A stretch of DNA of 64,000 bases from Streptomyces sp. NBC_00461. GTDB taxonomy: Bacteria > Actinomycetota > Actinomycetes > Streptomycetales > Streptomycetaceae. The stretch spans positions 7,783,001-7,847,000 of the forward strand of contig NZ_CP107902.1 in assembly GCF_036013935.1 (NCBI RefSeq), given 5' to 3'. This document shows, piece after piece, positions 25,387 to 36,384 of the stretch (positions are counted from its first letter, which is position 1; each line of letters begins with the position of its first letter). The translations under genes were made by a program, and so were the position numbers. The notes beneath the pieces were generated by a model, which was given only the letters and a program-made list of their open reading frames with translations, had not been told where the DNA came from and did no database searches.

Positions 25387-27894
25387 ATGAGTGACGTACG
25401 GCCCGGACGACTGAAGGTCTACCTCGGGGCAGCCCCCGGTGTCGGCAAGACCTACCGCATGCTCGACGAGGGGCGGCGCCGCGCCGCCCGCGGGGCGGAC
25501 GTGGTGGTGGGATTCGCCGAGTGCCACGGCCGACCCCGCACGGAGGCGATGCTCGACGGCCTGGAGGTCGTCGGCCGTGCCCGCTGCTCCTACCGCGGCG
25601 GACAATTCCAGGAGATGGACCTGGGCGCGGTCCTCGCGCGCCGCCCACAGGTCGCGATCGTCGACGAGTTCGCCCACAGCAACGTCCCCGGAGACGGCCG
25701 CAACCTCAAGCGATGGCAGGACATCGAGGCACTGCTCGACGCCGGCATCGACGTCATCACCGCGCTGAACATCCAGCACCTGGCCTCCCTCAATGACGTC
25801 GTCGAGAAGATCACCGGGGTGCCGCAGCACGAGACGGTCCCCGACGAGGTCGTACGACGCGCCCACCAGGTCGAGCTGGTGGACATGCCGCCCGAGGGAC
25901 TGCGCCGCCGCATGGCCCACGGCAACGTCTACGCCCCGGAGAAGATCGATGCGGCGCTCGCCAACTACTTCCGGACCGGCAACCTGACCGCGCTGCGCCA
26001 GCTGGCGCTCCTGTGGGTGGCCGACCGGGTCGACGAGGCGCTCCAGGAGTACCGCTCCCAGCACGGCATCGGCGGGGTGTGGGAGACCCGTGAGCGAGTT
26101 GTCGTGGCACTGACGGGTGGCCCGGAGGGGGACACGCTGATCCGGCGTGCCGCCCGTATCGCCGCCCGGTCGGCCGGGGGCGATCTGCTCGCCGTGCACG
26201 TGGCCCGCAGCGACGGCCTCGCGGCCGGAGTCTCGCACGCCTCACTGGCCCGGCAGCGGCGGCTGGTGGAGGACCTCGGCGGCAGCTACCACTCGATCGT
26301 CGGCGACGACGTGGCCACCGCGCTGGTGGACTTCGCCCGCGCCGAGAACGCCACCCAGCTCGTCCTCGGCACCAGCCGCCGCGGCCGCCTGGAACGGTTC
26401 CTCACCGGGTCGGGCACGGGCGAGACGGTGACCGCCCTCTCCGGCGATATCGACGTCCACCGGGTCACGCACGAGCGGGCCGGCCGCGGGACCCTGCTGC
26501 CATCCCGGCGGCGCACCCTGTCGACAGCCCGGCTGATCGCAGGTCCGGTGGCCGGACTGGTGCTGCCGGTGATGCTCACTGCCGTCCTGGCGCAGGTGCG
26601 GGGGACGGTGAACCTGACCAGTGAGGCGCTGCTGTTCCTGCTCGCCGTGGTGGGGGTGGCCTGCATAGGCGGGGTCGCCTCGGCCGTGATCGCGTCGGTG
26701 ACGGCGTCGCTGCTGCTCAACTACTGGTTCATCCCGCCCATCGGGCAGTTCACGTTGGACGATCCCAACGCGTTGCTGGCCCTGGGGGTGTTCGCGGTGG
26801 TGGCGGCCACTGTCGCAGCCGTCGTCGACCGCTCCCTGCGCCTTTGGCGGCGCTCGGCCCGGGCCACCGCCGAGGCCGAGACCATGTCGTCGCTGGCCGG
26901 AAGCATCGTGCGCGGCGGCGCGACCATTCCGGCGCTGCTGGAGCGCACGCGGGAGACCTTCGGTATGGAGTCGGTGGAGCTGGTGGAGCAGCCGCCCGAT
27001 GCCGACGGCGCAACGGCCGTGCCGGCCGGTCCCGGCGCGTATCTCGTCCTGGGCGGCCGCACTCTGTCGTCGTCCGAGCGGCGGGTGCTGGCCGCGTTCG
27101 CCGCGCACGTGGGGTCCGCGGTGGAGCGGGCCAGGCTCGCCGAGGCCGCCGCCGAGGTGGAACCGGTGAAGGCCGCCGACCGGATGCGTACGGCCCTGCT
27201 GCGGGCCGTCGGCCATGACCTACGGACCCCGCTCGCCGCCGGCTGGGCCGCGGTCGCCTCGCTCCGCAGCCGGGACGTGGAGTTCTCCGCCGCGGACCGG
27301 GACGAACTCCTCGCCACCGCCGACGAGTCCATGGCCAAGCTCAACCGTCTGGTCGAGAACCTCCTCGACCTCAGCCGCCTGGAAGCGGGCGCGCTCACTC
27401 TGAATCTGCGCGCGACCACGCTTGAGGAGGTGCTCCCCATGGCGCTCGCGGACACTCCCGGCATCGAGGTGACGGACGCGGAGGAGATTCCGGCAGTGCA
27501 GGCCGATCCACCGCTGCTGGAGCGCGTGATCGCCAACCTGGCCGGAAACGCCGCTCGCCACACGGCTGTTGGACAGAAGGTGCTGGTGACCGCCAGTGCC
27601 CTGGCAGGCCGGGTGGAGCTGCGGGTCGTGGACCGGGGGCCCGGTCTGCCCGCCGACGGCCGCGACCGGCTCTTCGAGCCGTTCCAGCGGCTCGGCGACA
27701 CCGACAACACCACCGGACTCGGCCTCGGCCTGGCCCTCGCCCGCGGCCTGACCGAGGCGATGAACGGGACCCTCACCCCCGAGGACACCCCCGGCGGCGG
27801 CCTGACCATGGTCGTGTCGCTGCCCTTCGCCGAACAGACGGAATCCACGGAGTACCCGCACCCGCGTGGTGCGCAGAGCGTAGGAGGTGCCTGA
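25387..27894 (+). CDS. Second KdpD-type sensor histidine kinase (no adjacent response regulator)
   Basis: An 835-residue kinase with full KdpD layout: N-terminal KdpD domain with Walker A (GAAPGVGKT, about 13-21) and a Walker-B-like VAIVDEFAHSN, a universal-stress-protein domain (about 235-360), four DUF4118 membrane helices (about 385-480), a GAF-like region, then the kinase core with phospho-acceptor His about 610 (GHDLRTPL) and G-boxes DRGPGLP and GLGLGLALARG. The N-box reads NLAGNAARHT. It shares most of its length with the kdpD at 37070-39613. No kdpE lies beside it, so it may signal to the KdpE encoded at 36385 or to another regulator. The next gene overlaps it (TGATG). Confidence 0.88.
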   Translation: MSDVRPGRLKVYLGAAPGVGKTYRMLDEGRRRAARGADVVVGFAECHGRPRTEAMLDGLEVVGRARCSYRGGQFQEMDLGAVLARRPQVAIVDEFAHSNVPGDGRNLKRWQDIEALLDAGIDVITALNIQHLASLNDVVEKITGVPQHETVPDEVVRRAHQVELVDMPPEGLRRRMAHGNVYAPEKIDAALANYFRTGNLTALRQLALLWVADRVDEALQEYRSQHGIGGVWETRERVVVALTGGPEGDTLIRRAARIAARSAGGDLLAVHVARSDGLAAGVSHASLARQRRLVEDLGGSYHSIVGDDVATALVDFARAENATQLVLGTSRRGRLERFLTGSGTGETVTALSGDIDVHRVTHERAGRGTLLPSRRRTLSTARLIAGPVAGLVLPVMLTAVLAQVRGTVNLTSEALLFLLAVVGVACIGGVASAVIASVTASLLLNYWFIPPIGQFTLDDPNALLALGVFAVVAATVAAVVDRSLRLWRRSARATAEAETMSSLAGSIVRGGATIPALLERTRETFGMESVELVEQPPDADGATAVPAGPGAYLVLGGRTLSSSERRVLAAFAAHVGSAVERARLAEAAAEVEPVKAADRMRTALLRAVGHDLRTPLAAGWAAVASLRSRDVEFSAADRDELLATADESMAKLNRLVENLLDLSRLEAGALTLNLRATTLEEVLPMALADTPGIEVTDAEEIPAVQADPPLLERVIANLAGNAARHTAVGQKVLVTASALAGRVELRVVDRGPGLPADGRDRLFEPFQRLGDTDNTTGLGLGLALARGLTEAMNGTLTPEDTPGGGLTMVVSLPFAEQTESTEYPHPRGAQSVGGA

Positions 27895-28706
27895 TGAGCA
27901 CCGAGACCGGCACATGGCGGCTGTTGCACCGCACGGAGGGACCGCGCGTCACGTCGGCGGGTACCTGGCCACTGCGGGACCGGCTCGCCCTGACGGCGGG
28001 CCTGGCAGTCCCGTTCCTGGTGGCCCTCGCGCTCGTTCCGTTCCGCTCGGATCTGTCCCACACCAACGCCGCCCTCATCCTCGTCGTGGTAGTCGTCGCG
28101 GTCGCCGCGCTGGGCAGCCGTACGGCGGGTGCGCTCGCGGCGCTCTCCGCGGCGGCCTGGTTCGACTTCTTCCTCACCCGGCCCTACGAGACGTTCGACA
28201 TCACCGCGTCCGCGGACGTCGAAACGGCGGTGCTCCTGTTGCTCGTCGGCGTCATCGTGTCCCAACTGGCCGCCCGAGCCCGCCGTTTGGAGGTCATCGC
28301 GGTGACCGACGGGGATCACCTGTCCCGGATCCACCGCACGGCCGCCCTCGCCCAGTCCGCCAACTCTGCGGACACCGTGGTCGATCACGTCCGCCGGGAG
28401 CTGACCGACCTGCTCGGACTGCGCGCGTGCCGCTTCGAGTACGGCACCCTCATGGGGCAACCGCCCAGGCTGCAGAAGGACGGCAGCGTGACGGTCGGTC
28501 GGCGCCCCTGGGACGTGGACGCCGTCGGCTGGCCCGAGGGAGACATCGAGCTCCGGGCATACGGCAACGGTCACTACCTCGGCCGCTTCATGCTCACCCC
28601 CGGTAGCGGCCCCGTACCGCCGCTCCAAAGTCGCCTCGTCGCGGTGACCCTGGCCGATCAGACGGGCGCGGCCCTGGACACTGCGGGGCCGGTGAAGGAG
28701 GGGTGA
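27894..28706 (+). CDS. DUF4118 membrane sensor-like protein without kinase domain
   Basis: A 270-residue protein that looks like the middle of a KdpD: four closely spaced membrane helices (about 28-130, with LVVVVVAVAALGSRTAGALA and AAWFDFFLTRPYETFDI) followed by a GAF-like soluble domain (about 145-265). Neither the ATP-binding KdpD domain nor a histidine kinase is present. The start overlaps the stop of the second kdpD by one base (TGATG), so the two proteins are probably made in a fixed ratio and may form a complex. Confidence 0.75.
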   Translation: MSTETGTWRLLHRTEGPRVTSAGTWPLRDRLALTAGLAVPFLVALALVPFRSDLSHTNAALILVVVVVAVAALGSRTAGALAALSAAAWFDFFLTRPYETFDITASADVETAVLLLLVGVIVSQLAARARRLEVIAVTDGDHLSRIHRTAALAQSANSADTVVDHVRRELTDLLGLRACRFEYGTLMGQPPRLQKDGSVTVGRRPWDVDAVGWPEGDIELRAYGNGHYLGRFMLTPGSGPVPPLQSRLVAVTLADQTGAALDTAGPVKEG

Positions 28707-28731
28707 CCGCGGGCGTCTGTACGGGCGCCTG

Positions 28732-29289
28732 TCACTCCAGGCCGGAGACCTTGAAAACGGCGCGGGCGGTCTCGCGGTCGACGCGCTGCGAGATGTGGCG
28801 CAGGGCGGTGGCACCGCACAGCAGGGTGCCGCCCGCCGCGGACTTCCGTGCGTCCTCGTCCAGGCGGTACCACAGCTGAGGATTGGTCACGAGGACGTCC
28901 GGGTCGATCTCGATGCGTCTGCCGAACGCGTCCCGCAGCAGGAGCCGTTGGGAGATGCCGTCCAGGTGGCGGACGGACACCAACAGGTCCGTACGGACCC
29001 GGTGCTCCCGCAGCATCCGACGCGAGGACAGCCAACCCTCGCCGGCGGACACTCGGGCGGGATACAACGCGACGAACAGCAGCCCTGCCAGGGCCAGCCA
29101 CAAGGCGGCACGCCAGGGGGCGAGCCGGCCGGAGCCCCAGTCGACCAGGAGAAGCACGACGAGCAGTACTCCCGCGCAGCGGACGGAACTCCACAACTCC
29201 TGCGCCCACTGGAGGTCGTTCGTTGCCTCACCGGGTTTGTCTCCGTGTGCGTCGACCGGTTCGTGTCGCGCGTCGTCGCGGCGTCCCAT
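28732..29289 (-). CDS. Conserved membrane protein of unknown function, paralogue of 13589-14107
   Basis: A 185-residue protein: charged N-terminus, two membrane helices (about 37-78, with LLLVDWGSGRLAPWRAALW), then a soluble domain with PARVSAGEGWL, RHLDGISQRLLLRDAFG, LVTNPQLWYRLDED and a final RVDRETARAVFKVSGLE. Matching blocks in the same order make it a clear paralogue of 13589-14107. It converges on the DUF4118 gene with a 25-bp gap and is divergent from the KimA-like importer. Function unknown; context suggests a partner or regulator of the neighbouring potassium transporter. Confidence 0.72.
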   Translation of the reverse strand: MGRRDDARHEPVDAHGDKPGEATNDLQWAQELWSSVRCAGVLLVVLLLVDWGSGRLAPWRAALWLALAGLLFVALYPARVSAGEGWLSSRRMLREHRVRTDLLVSVRHLDGISQRLLLRDAFGRRIEIDPDVLVTNPQLWYRLDEDARKSAAGGTLLCGATALRHISQRVDRETARAVFKVSGLE

Positions 29290-29331
29290 ACCAGTGACGG
29301 TAGAGATCCGGAGAACCCGATCGGCGCACTT

Positions 29332-29379
29332 TGATGCGCCTCTGACGGATATCCAGCGGTTCTTGACGCTATGACTTGC
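29332..29379 (-). promoter_or_regulatory. Half-site array before the 28732-29289 gene
   Basis: TGATG 29332, TGACG 29343, TGACG 29364, with a degenerate fourth site at 29375 (CTTGC): 11-21-11. The nearest half-site is 43 bases from the start at 29289. Confidence 0.62.
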
Positions 29380-29431
29380 GGTACACGGTGGTCCCGTGCG
29401 ACGGGACGGCAGTTGCCTGGATCACATGGCC

Positions 29432-29447
29432 GTCAAGGGCCCGTCAA
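29432..29447 (+). promoter_or_regulatory. Half-site pair before the KimA-like importer
   Basis: GTCAAGGGCCCGTCAA is a near-perfect pair (11 bp apart), 128 bases before ATG 29575. A very degenerate second pair may start at 29464 and 29475. The intergenic region 29290-29574 therefore holds one array for each divergent gene. Confidence 0.55.
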
Positions 29448-29574
29448 GTTCGGGCTCTTCGGCGCGAAGATGCCGCAAGGAGTAGTCGGAAGCGACGGGA
29501 ATCGGACAGAACCTGGAGTGCACTGCGCACTCTTCAGCCCTTGTGCGCGGCCCTGGAAGAAGGAGCGCGCACCC

Positions 29575-31416
29575 ATGTCCGTCCTGACGACCGAGCCGGA
29601 CGCCGTCCCCGCCGGTGAGGAGCCGCCGGATACCGGCGAACGTCATCGCCTGACCGCCGTCACCGGCCTTGCCGCGCTGTCGCTGGACGCGATGGCGTCG
29701 GTGGCGTACGGGCCCGAGGCGATCGTGCTGGTGCTGGCCGCCGCGGGCGGGCACGGCCTCGGCTTCACGCTCCCGGTGACCCTGGCCATCGCGGGCCTGC
29801 TGGCGGTGCTGGTCGCCTCGTACCGGCAGGTGATCGCGGCCTTCCCGGACGGCGGTGGCTCGTACGCCGTCGCGAAGACGCACCTGGGAGCCCGCACGAG
29901 CCTGGTCGCGGCAGCCTCTCTGGTCCTGGACTACGTCCTCAACGTGGCCGTCGCCGTCACCGCAGGTGTGGCCGCCCTGACCTCGGCCTTCCCGGCCCTC
30001 TACGACGACCGGCTGTGGCTGTGCCTGGCAGTGCTCGCCCTGATCACGGGCATCAACCTGCGCGGCATCGTGGAGTCGGCAAGGGCGTTCATCGTGCCGA
30101 CGGTCGTCTTCGTCGGCTCGATCTTCGTGCTCATCCTGGTGGGCCTGTTCCGGTCCGAGCCGGTGAGCACCGCCACCGCGGCGGGACACGCGTCGGCGCT
30201 CGCGGACAACGCCTCCACCGTGGGCGCACTGCTATTGCTGAAAGCTTTCGCCTCCGGCTGCGCCGCACTGACCGGGGTGGAGGCCATTGCCAACGCCGTC
30301 CCCTCCTTCCGCCGCCCGCGCGTGAAGCGGGCCCAGCGCGCGGAGGTCGCCCTCGGTGCGGTGCTCGGCGTGATGCTGATCGGCCTGTCGGTGCTGATCT
30401 CCCGCTTCCACCTCCAGCCGGTCGAGGGCGTCACCGTCCTCGCCCAGCTCGCAGACGCCTCGCTCGGCCACAACTGGGCCTTCTACGTCATCCAGTTCGC
30501 GACGATGATCCTGCTGGCGCTGTCCGCGAACACGTCCTTCGGCGGGCTGCCGGTGCTGCTGAAGCTGCTGGCCCGTGACAACTACGCACCTCACGTGTTC
30601 GCCCTGAAGGCTGACCGCCAGGTGCACCGGCACGGCGTCCTCGCTCTCGCCGTGGTCTCCGCGGCATTGCTGGTGTTCTCCGGCGGTGACACCAACACCC
30701 TGGTGCCGCTGTTCGCGATCGGCGTCTTCGTCGGCTTCACCATTGCCCAGGTGGGCATGGTCCGGCACTGGCGGTTCGAACGCTCGCCCGGGTGGCGCGG
30801 CAAGGCGCTGCTCAACGGGTTCGGTGCCGTCCTCACCGGCGTCGCGACGGTCGTCGTCACGGCGTCGAAGTTCGAGGAGGGCGCCTGGCTGATCGTGATC
30901 GCGCTGCCTCTGCTGGTCGCGGTCTTCGAGACCGTGCACCGCGCCTACGCCCGGATCGGCGAGCGGCTGGGCCTGGGCCGTATCCCCGAGCACCCGCACC
31001 GCGACCGCTCGGTCGTGATCGTGCCGGTGTCGTCCATCTCCCGCCTCACCTCGGAGGCCCTCACCGCGGCTGCCTCCCTCGGCGACGAAGTCCGTGCGGT
31101 CACCGTCTGCTACCCCGACCCCGAGGACCGGGTCTCACTGCACGCTCTGGAGCGCGCCTGGGCCGAGTGGGACCCCGGGGTGCCGCTGGTCCGGCTGACC
31201 TGCGAGCGCCGCTCCCTGGGCCGTCCCATCGCCGCCTACGTCCGCGAGGTGTCGGTGTCGGAGCCGGCCACCCGGGTCACCGTTCTCATTCCGGAGACGG
31301 AGCCGGAGCGGCTGTGGCAGCGGCTGCTGCAGAACCAGCGGGGCGCCGTCGTCGCGCACGCGGTACGGCGGGAAACCGACGCAGTGATCTGCAGGCTGCG
31401 CTTCCGGTTGTTCTGA
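29575..31416 (+). CDS. KimA-like potassium importer (APC superfamily)
   Basis: A 613-residue transporter close in length and layout to Bacillus KimA, a proton-coupled high-affinity K+ importer controlled by cyclic di-AMP. Twelve membrane helices (about 27-455) are followed by a cytosolic domain (about 475-613) with a USP-like beginning (DRSVVIVPVSSISRLTSEAL). The unwound helix near the N-terminus reads SLDAMASVAYGPEAI, as in the family. ATG 29575 has AAGGAG about 12 bases upstream. The strong half-site pair upstream supports potassium-dependent control. I assign KimA-like by pattern; substrate is not proven. Confidence 0.78.
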   Translation: MSVLTTEPDAVPAGEEPPDTGERHRLTAVTGLAALSLDAMASVAYGPEAIVLVLAAAGGHGLGFTLPVTLAIAGLLAVLVASYRQVIAAFPDGGGSYAVAKTHLGARTSLVAAASLVLDYVLNVAVAVTAGVAALTSAFPALYDDRLWLCLAVLALITGINLRGIVESARAFIVPTVVFVGSIFVLILVGLFRSEPVSTATAAGHASALADNASTVGALLLLKAFASGCAALTGVEAIANAVPSFRRPRVKRAQRAEVALGAVLGVMLIGLSVLISRFHLQPVEGVTVLAQLADASLGHNWAFYVIQFATMILLALSANTSFGGLPVLLKLLARDNYAPHVFALKADRQVHRHGVLALAVVSAALLVFSGGDTNTLVPLFAIGVFVGFTIAQVGMVRHWRFERSPGWRGKALLNGFGAVLTGVATVVVTASKFEEGAWLIVIALPLLVAVFETVHRAYARIGERLGLGRIPEHPHRDRSVVIVPVSSISRLTSEALTAAASLGDEVRAVTVCYPDPEDRVSLHALERAWAEWDPGVPLVRLTCERRSLGRPIAAYVREVSVSEPATRVTVLIPETEPERLWQRLLQNQRGAVVAHAVRRETDAVICRLRFRLF

Positions 31417-31466
31417 CGCCGCCTGCGCCCGACGGCGGCACCTTGCCACAGGTCGGCGCAGGTGCC

Positions 31467-31514
31467 GTAAGAGTTACGTCAAAGGTGTACGGCACGCCGT
31501 AAGGGACCCGTCAA
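31467..31514 (+). promoter_or_regulatory. Four-half-site regulatory array before kdpFABC
   Basis: GTAAG 31467, GTCAA 31478, GTAAG 31499, GTCAA 31510: exact 11-21-11. The second pair reads GTAAGGGACCCGTCAA. It ends 85 bases before ATG 31600. Because this is the expected KdpE target, it anchors the identification of the other arrays. Confidence 0.72.
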
Positions 31515-31599
31515 CGACGCTCGATTCCGGCCAGAGACGGGGTTTCCTCTATTCGTCCGATCCGCTTGCGGATTCCAGAACCTCCTCTAGGAGCTCGCG

Positions 31600-31683
31600 A
31601 TGGCCGATCTGGCCTTCGTCGTCGCCACGATCGCGGTCTTCGCGCTGGTGGCCCTCGTCGCCAAGGGGGTGACGAAGCTGTGA
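31600..31683 (+). CDS. 27-residue single-helix protein heading the kdp operon
   Basis: ATG 31600 begins MADLAFVVATIAVFALVALV and ends with a basic KGVTKL. It is essentially one membrane helix. Its stop overlaps the start of kdpF as GTGA, so translation is coupled. It is distinct from KdpF, which follows, giving two consecutive micro-proteins before kdpA. It may stabilise the Kdp complex or bind the KdpD sensor. TAGGAG lies about 7 bases upstream. Confidence 0.65.
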   Translation: MADLAFVVATIAVFALVALVAKGVTKL

Positions 31684-31769
31684 CCGCTGAGAACATCGTC
31701 GGCCTCGTCGTGGCCGTCGCCCTGCTGGGCTATCTCGTCCTCGCCCTGATCTTCCCGGAGAGGTTCTGA
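31680..31769 (+). CDS. kdpF: Potassium-transporting ATPase subunit KdpF
   Basis: A 29-residue membrane peptide from GTG 31680 ([20 protein letters not shown]) ending in IFPERF. The GYLxxALxxPERF ending and the size are diagnostic of KdpF, which stabilises the KdpFABC complex. It overlaps the preceding micro-protein by 4 bp and is followed by kdpA after 8 bp. Confidence 0.85.
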   Translation: MTAENIVGLVVAVALLGYLVLALIFPERF

Positions 31770-31777
31770 GCCACGAC

Positions 31778-33438
31778 ATGGGTCCCGTACTTGCCGGCTT
31801 CCTCCAGCTGCTCGCCCTGATAGGCGCGCTGGCTCTCGCCTACGTCCCCCTTGGCAACTACATGGCCAAGGTCTATTCCTCCGACAAGCACTGGCGTGTC
31901 GAGAAGTGGATCTATAAGGGCATCGGCGCCAACCCGGACGCCGAGATGCGCTGGCCCGCGTACCTGCGCGGTGTCCTCGCCTTTTCCGCGATCGGTGTCC
32001 TCTTCCTCTACCTGCTGCAGCGGGTCCAGGGCGTTCTGCCGATGTCGCTCGGCTTCTCCGCCATCGAGCCGGCGCAGGCGTTCAACACCGCCTCGTCCTT
32101 CGTGACCAACACCAACTGGCAGTCGTACTACGGCGAGCAGGCCATGGGCCACGTCGTGCAGACCGCCGGTCTGGCCGTCCAGAACTTCGTCTCCGCAGCC
32201 GTGGGCATCGCCGTCGCGGTGGCTCTCGTACGGGGCTTCGCGCGCTCGCGCACCGGTGAGCTGGGCAACTTCTGGTCCGACCTGGTGCGTGGTGTCATGC
32301 GCATCCTGCTGCCGGGTGCCTTCATCGCGGCGATCGTGCTCGTGGCCTGCGGTGCCATCCAGAACTTCTCCGGCATCCACGAGGTCGGTCAGTTCATGGG
32401 CGGGTCGCAGCAGTGGAACGGCGGCGCCGTCGCCTCCCAGGAGGCCATCAAGGAGTTCGGCACCAACGGCGGCGGCATCTTCAACGCCAACAGTGCCCAC
32501 CCGTTCGAGAACCCCGGCCCGTTCACGAACCTCTTCGAGATCTTCCTGCTGCTGGTCATCCCGTTCTCGCTGACCCGCACCTTCGGCATCATGGTCGGCT
32601 CGGTCAAGCAGGGCTACGCGATCCTCGCCACCATGGCCACGATCTGGCTCGGCTTCACAGTCCTGATGATGTGGACCGAGTTTGCGCACCACGGCCCGGC
32701 GCTGCAGGCCGCGGGCGGTGCGATGGAGGGCAAGGAGACCCGTTTCGGCGTCGGCGCCTCGTCGATCTTCGCGGTGTCGACCACGCTCACGTCGACCGGT
32801 GCGGTGGACTCCTTCCACTCCTCGTTCACGGGTCTCGGCGGCGGCATCACCATGCTCGGCATGATGCTGGGTGAGATCGCGCCCGGTGGTACCGGTTCCG
32901 GTCTCTACGGCATGCTGATCATGGCGGTCATCGCGGTGTTCATCGCGGGCCTGATGGTCGGCCGTACGCCCGAGTACCTGGGCAAGAAGATCGGCTCGCG
33001 TGAGATCAAGCTGGCGGCCTGCTACATCCTGATCACCCCGGCGCTGGTCCTGATCTTCACCGCGGCCTCCATGGCCCTGCCGACGCCGCCGCACTCGATG
33101 CTGAACTCCGGCGCGCACGGCTTCTCCGAAGTCCTGTACGCCTTCACGTCAGCCTCGAACAACAACGGCTCGGCCTTCGCGGGCCTGAACGCGAACACCG
33201 ACTGGTACAACACGATGACGGGCCTGGCGATGCTGTTCGGCCGATTCCTGCCGATGATCTTCGTGCTGGCGCTGGCCGGCTCGCTTGCCGAGCAGAAGCC
33301 GGTCCCGGAGACCGCGGGCACCCTGCGCACCGAGAAGCCGCTGTTCACCGGTCTGCTGGTAGGCGCGATCCTGATCATCACCGGTCTGACCTACTTCCCG
33401 GCCCTGGCGCTGGGCCCGCTGGCCGAAGGGCTGGCGTC

Positions 33439-33442
<4 letters not shown>
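31778..33442 (+). CDS. kdpA: Potassium-transporting ATPase subunit KdpA
   Basis: A 554-residue channel-like subunit that binds and translocates K+. The four selectivity-filter strands can be seen in order: [25 protein letters not shown] and SNNNGSAF, each before a pore helix of the superfamily-of-K-transporters fold. About ten membrane helices are predicted and the length is normal. The stop overlaps kdpB's start (ATGA). Confidence 0.95.
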
Positions 33443-35574
<2,132 letters not shown>

Positions 35575-35579
35575 TCGCC

Positions 35580-36248
35580 ATGAACAACTCCGTTACGAAC
35601 ACAGCCCGGTTGCTCGGGGCGGGCCTGCGCGCCCTCCTCGTGCTGACCCTGGTGACGGGCGTCATCTACCCGCTGGTCGTCACCGGCATCGCCCAGGGAC
35701 TATTCAACAACACGGCGAACGGCTCCGAGATCAAGGCGGACGGCCAGGTCGTCGGCTCGTCCCTGATCGGGCAGTCGTACAACCTGCCGCTGAAGAAGGG
35801 CCAGGAGACCCCGGCGCCCGACCTGAAGTGGTTCCAGGGCCGCCCGGCCAATGGCCTCGGCAGCAACAGCGTCAACACCCAGTACAAGCTGCTGCTGTCC
35901 GGTGCCACAAATCTCTCTGCCGACAACAAGGACCTGATCAAGCAGGTGAATGACGCCAAGGCCGCCGTCGTCAAGGACAACTCGGTGCCCGGCTACACCG
36001 TCGAGGCGTCCGCGGTGCCCGCCGACGCGGTCACCTCCTCCGGCTCCGGCCTCGACCCGGACATCTCCCCGGACTACGCGGAGATCCAGGTCCATCGGAT
36101 CGCCGCAAGGAACGGGCTGTCCGTCGCCGAGGTGGACAAGCTGGTCAAGGACCACACCGAGGGCCGCACGCTCGGCTTCATGGGCGAGCCCCGCGTGAAC
36201 GTCCTCGAACTCAACATCGCGCTCAAGGACCTTGCGGCCAAGAGCTGA
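35580..36248 (+). CDS. kdpC: Potassium-transporting ATPase subunit KdpC
   Basis: A 222-residue subunit with one N-terminal membrane helix (about 15-37) and a soluble outer domain that helps K+ binding and complex assembly. Typical blocks are present: SLIGQSY, WFQGRPA, SGSGLDPDISP and GEPRVNVLELN. It starts 5 bp after kdpB. A terminator-like hairpin follows 22 bases after its stop. Confidence 0.93.
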   Translation: MNNSVTNTARLLGAGLRALLVLTLVTGVIYPLVVTGIAQGLFNNTANGSEIKADGQVVGSSLIGQSYNLPLKKGQETPAPDLKWFQGRPANGLGSNSVNTQYKLLLSGATNLSADNKDLIKQVNDAKAAVVKDNSVPGYTVEASAVPADAVTSSGSGLDPDISPDYAEIQVHRIAARNGLSVAEVDKLVKDHTEGRTLGFMGEPRVNVLELNIALKDLAAKS

Positions 36249-36270
36249 TGGCGTTACGCGACGATCCGCG

Positions 36271-36315
36271 CGGGAGTCGGCGGCCGGGGAGACGTCCCGG
36301 CTCCGCCGGCTCCCG
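36271..36315 (+). terminator. Long hairpin between kdpC and kdpE
   Basis: CGGGAG, CGGCGG and CCGGG on the left (36271-36288) pair with CCCGG, CCGCCG and CTCCCG on the right (36296-36315), a 17-bp stem with a two-base bulge and a 7-base loop. No U-tract follows. It probably attenuates readthrough from kdpFABC into kdpED, setting a lower level of the two-component system. Confidence 0.6.
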
Positions 36316-36384
36316 TCGCCATGAGGCCGGTTGTGCTGTTCCCGGATGTCATGACTGCCCGTACGACACGAAAGGCGTACACCC

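Noticed and set aside
26721..28814. Long minus-strand frame opposite the second kdpD
   Set aside because: No domain and low-complexity Arg/Ser composition; it mirrors the KdpD codons.
29290..29574. A cyclic di-AMP riboswitch before the KimA-like gene
   Set aside because: The region contains the two half-site arrays and no pattern resembling the ydaO-type riboswitch.
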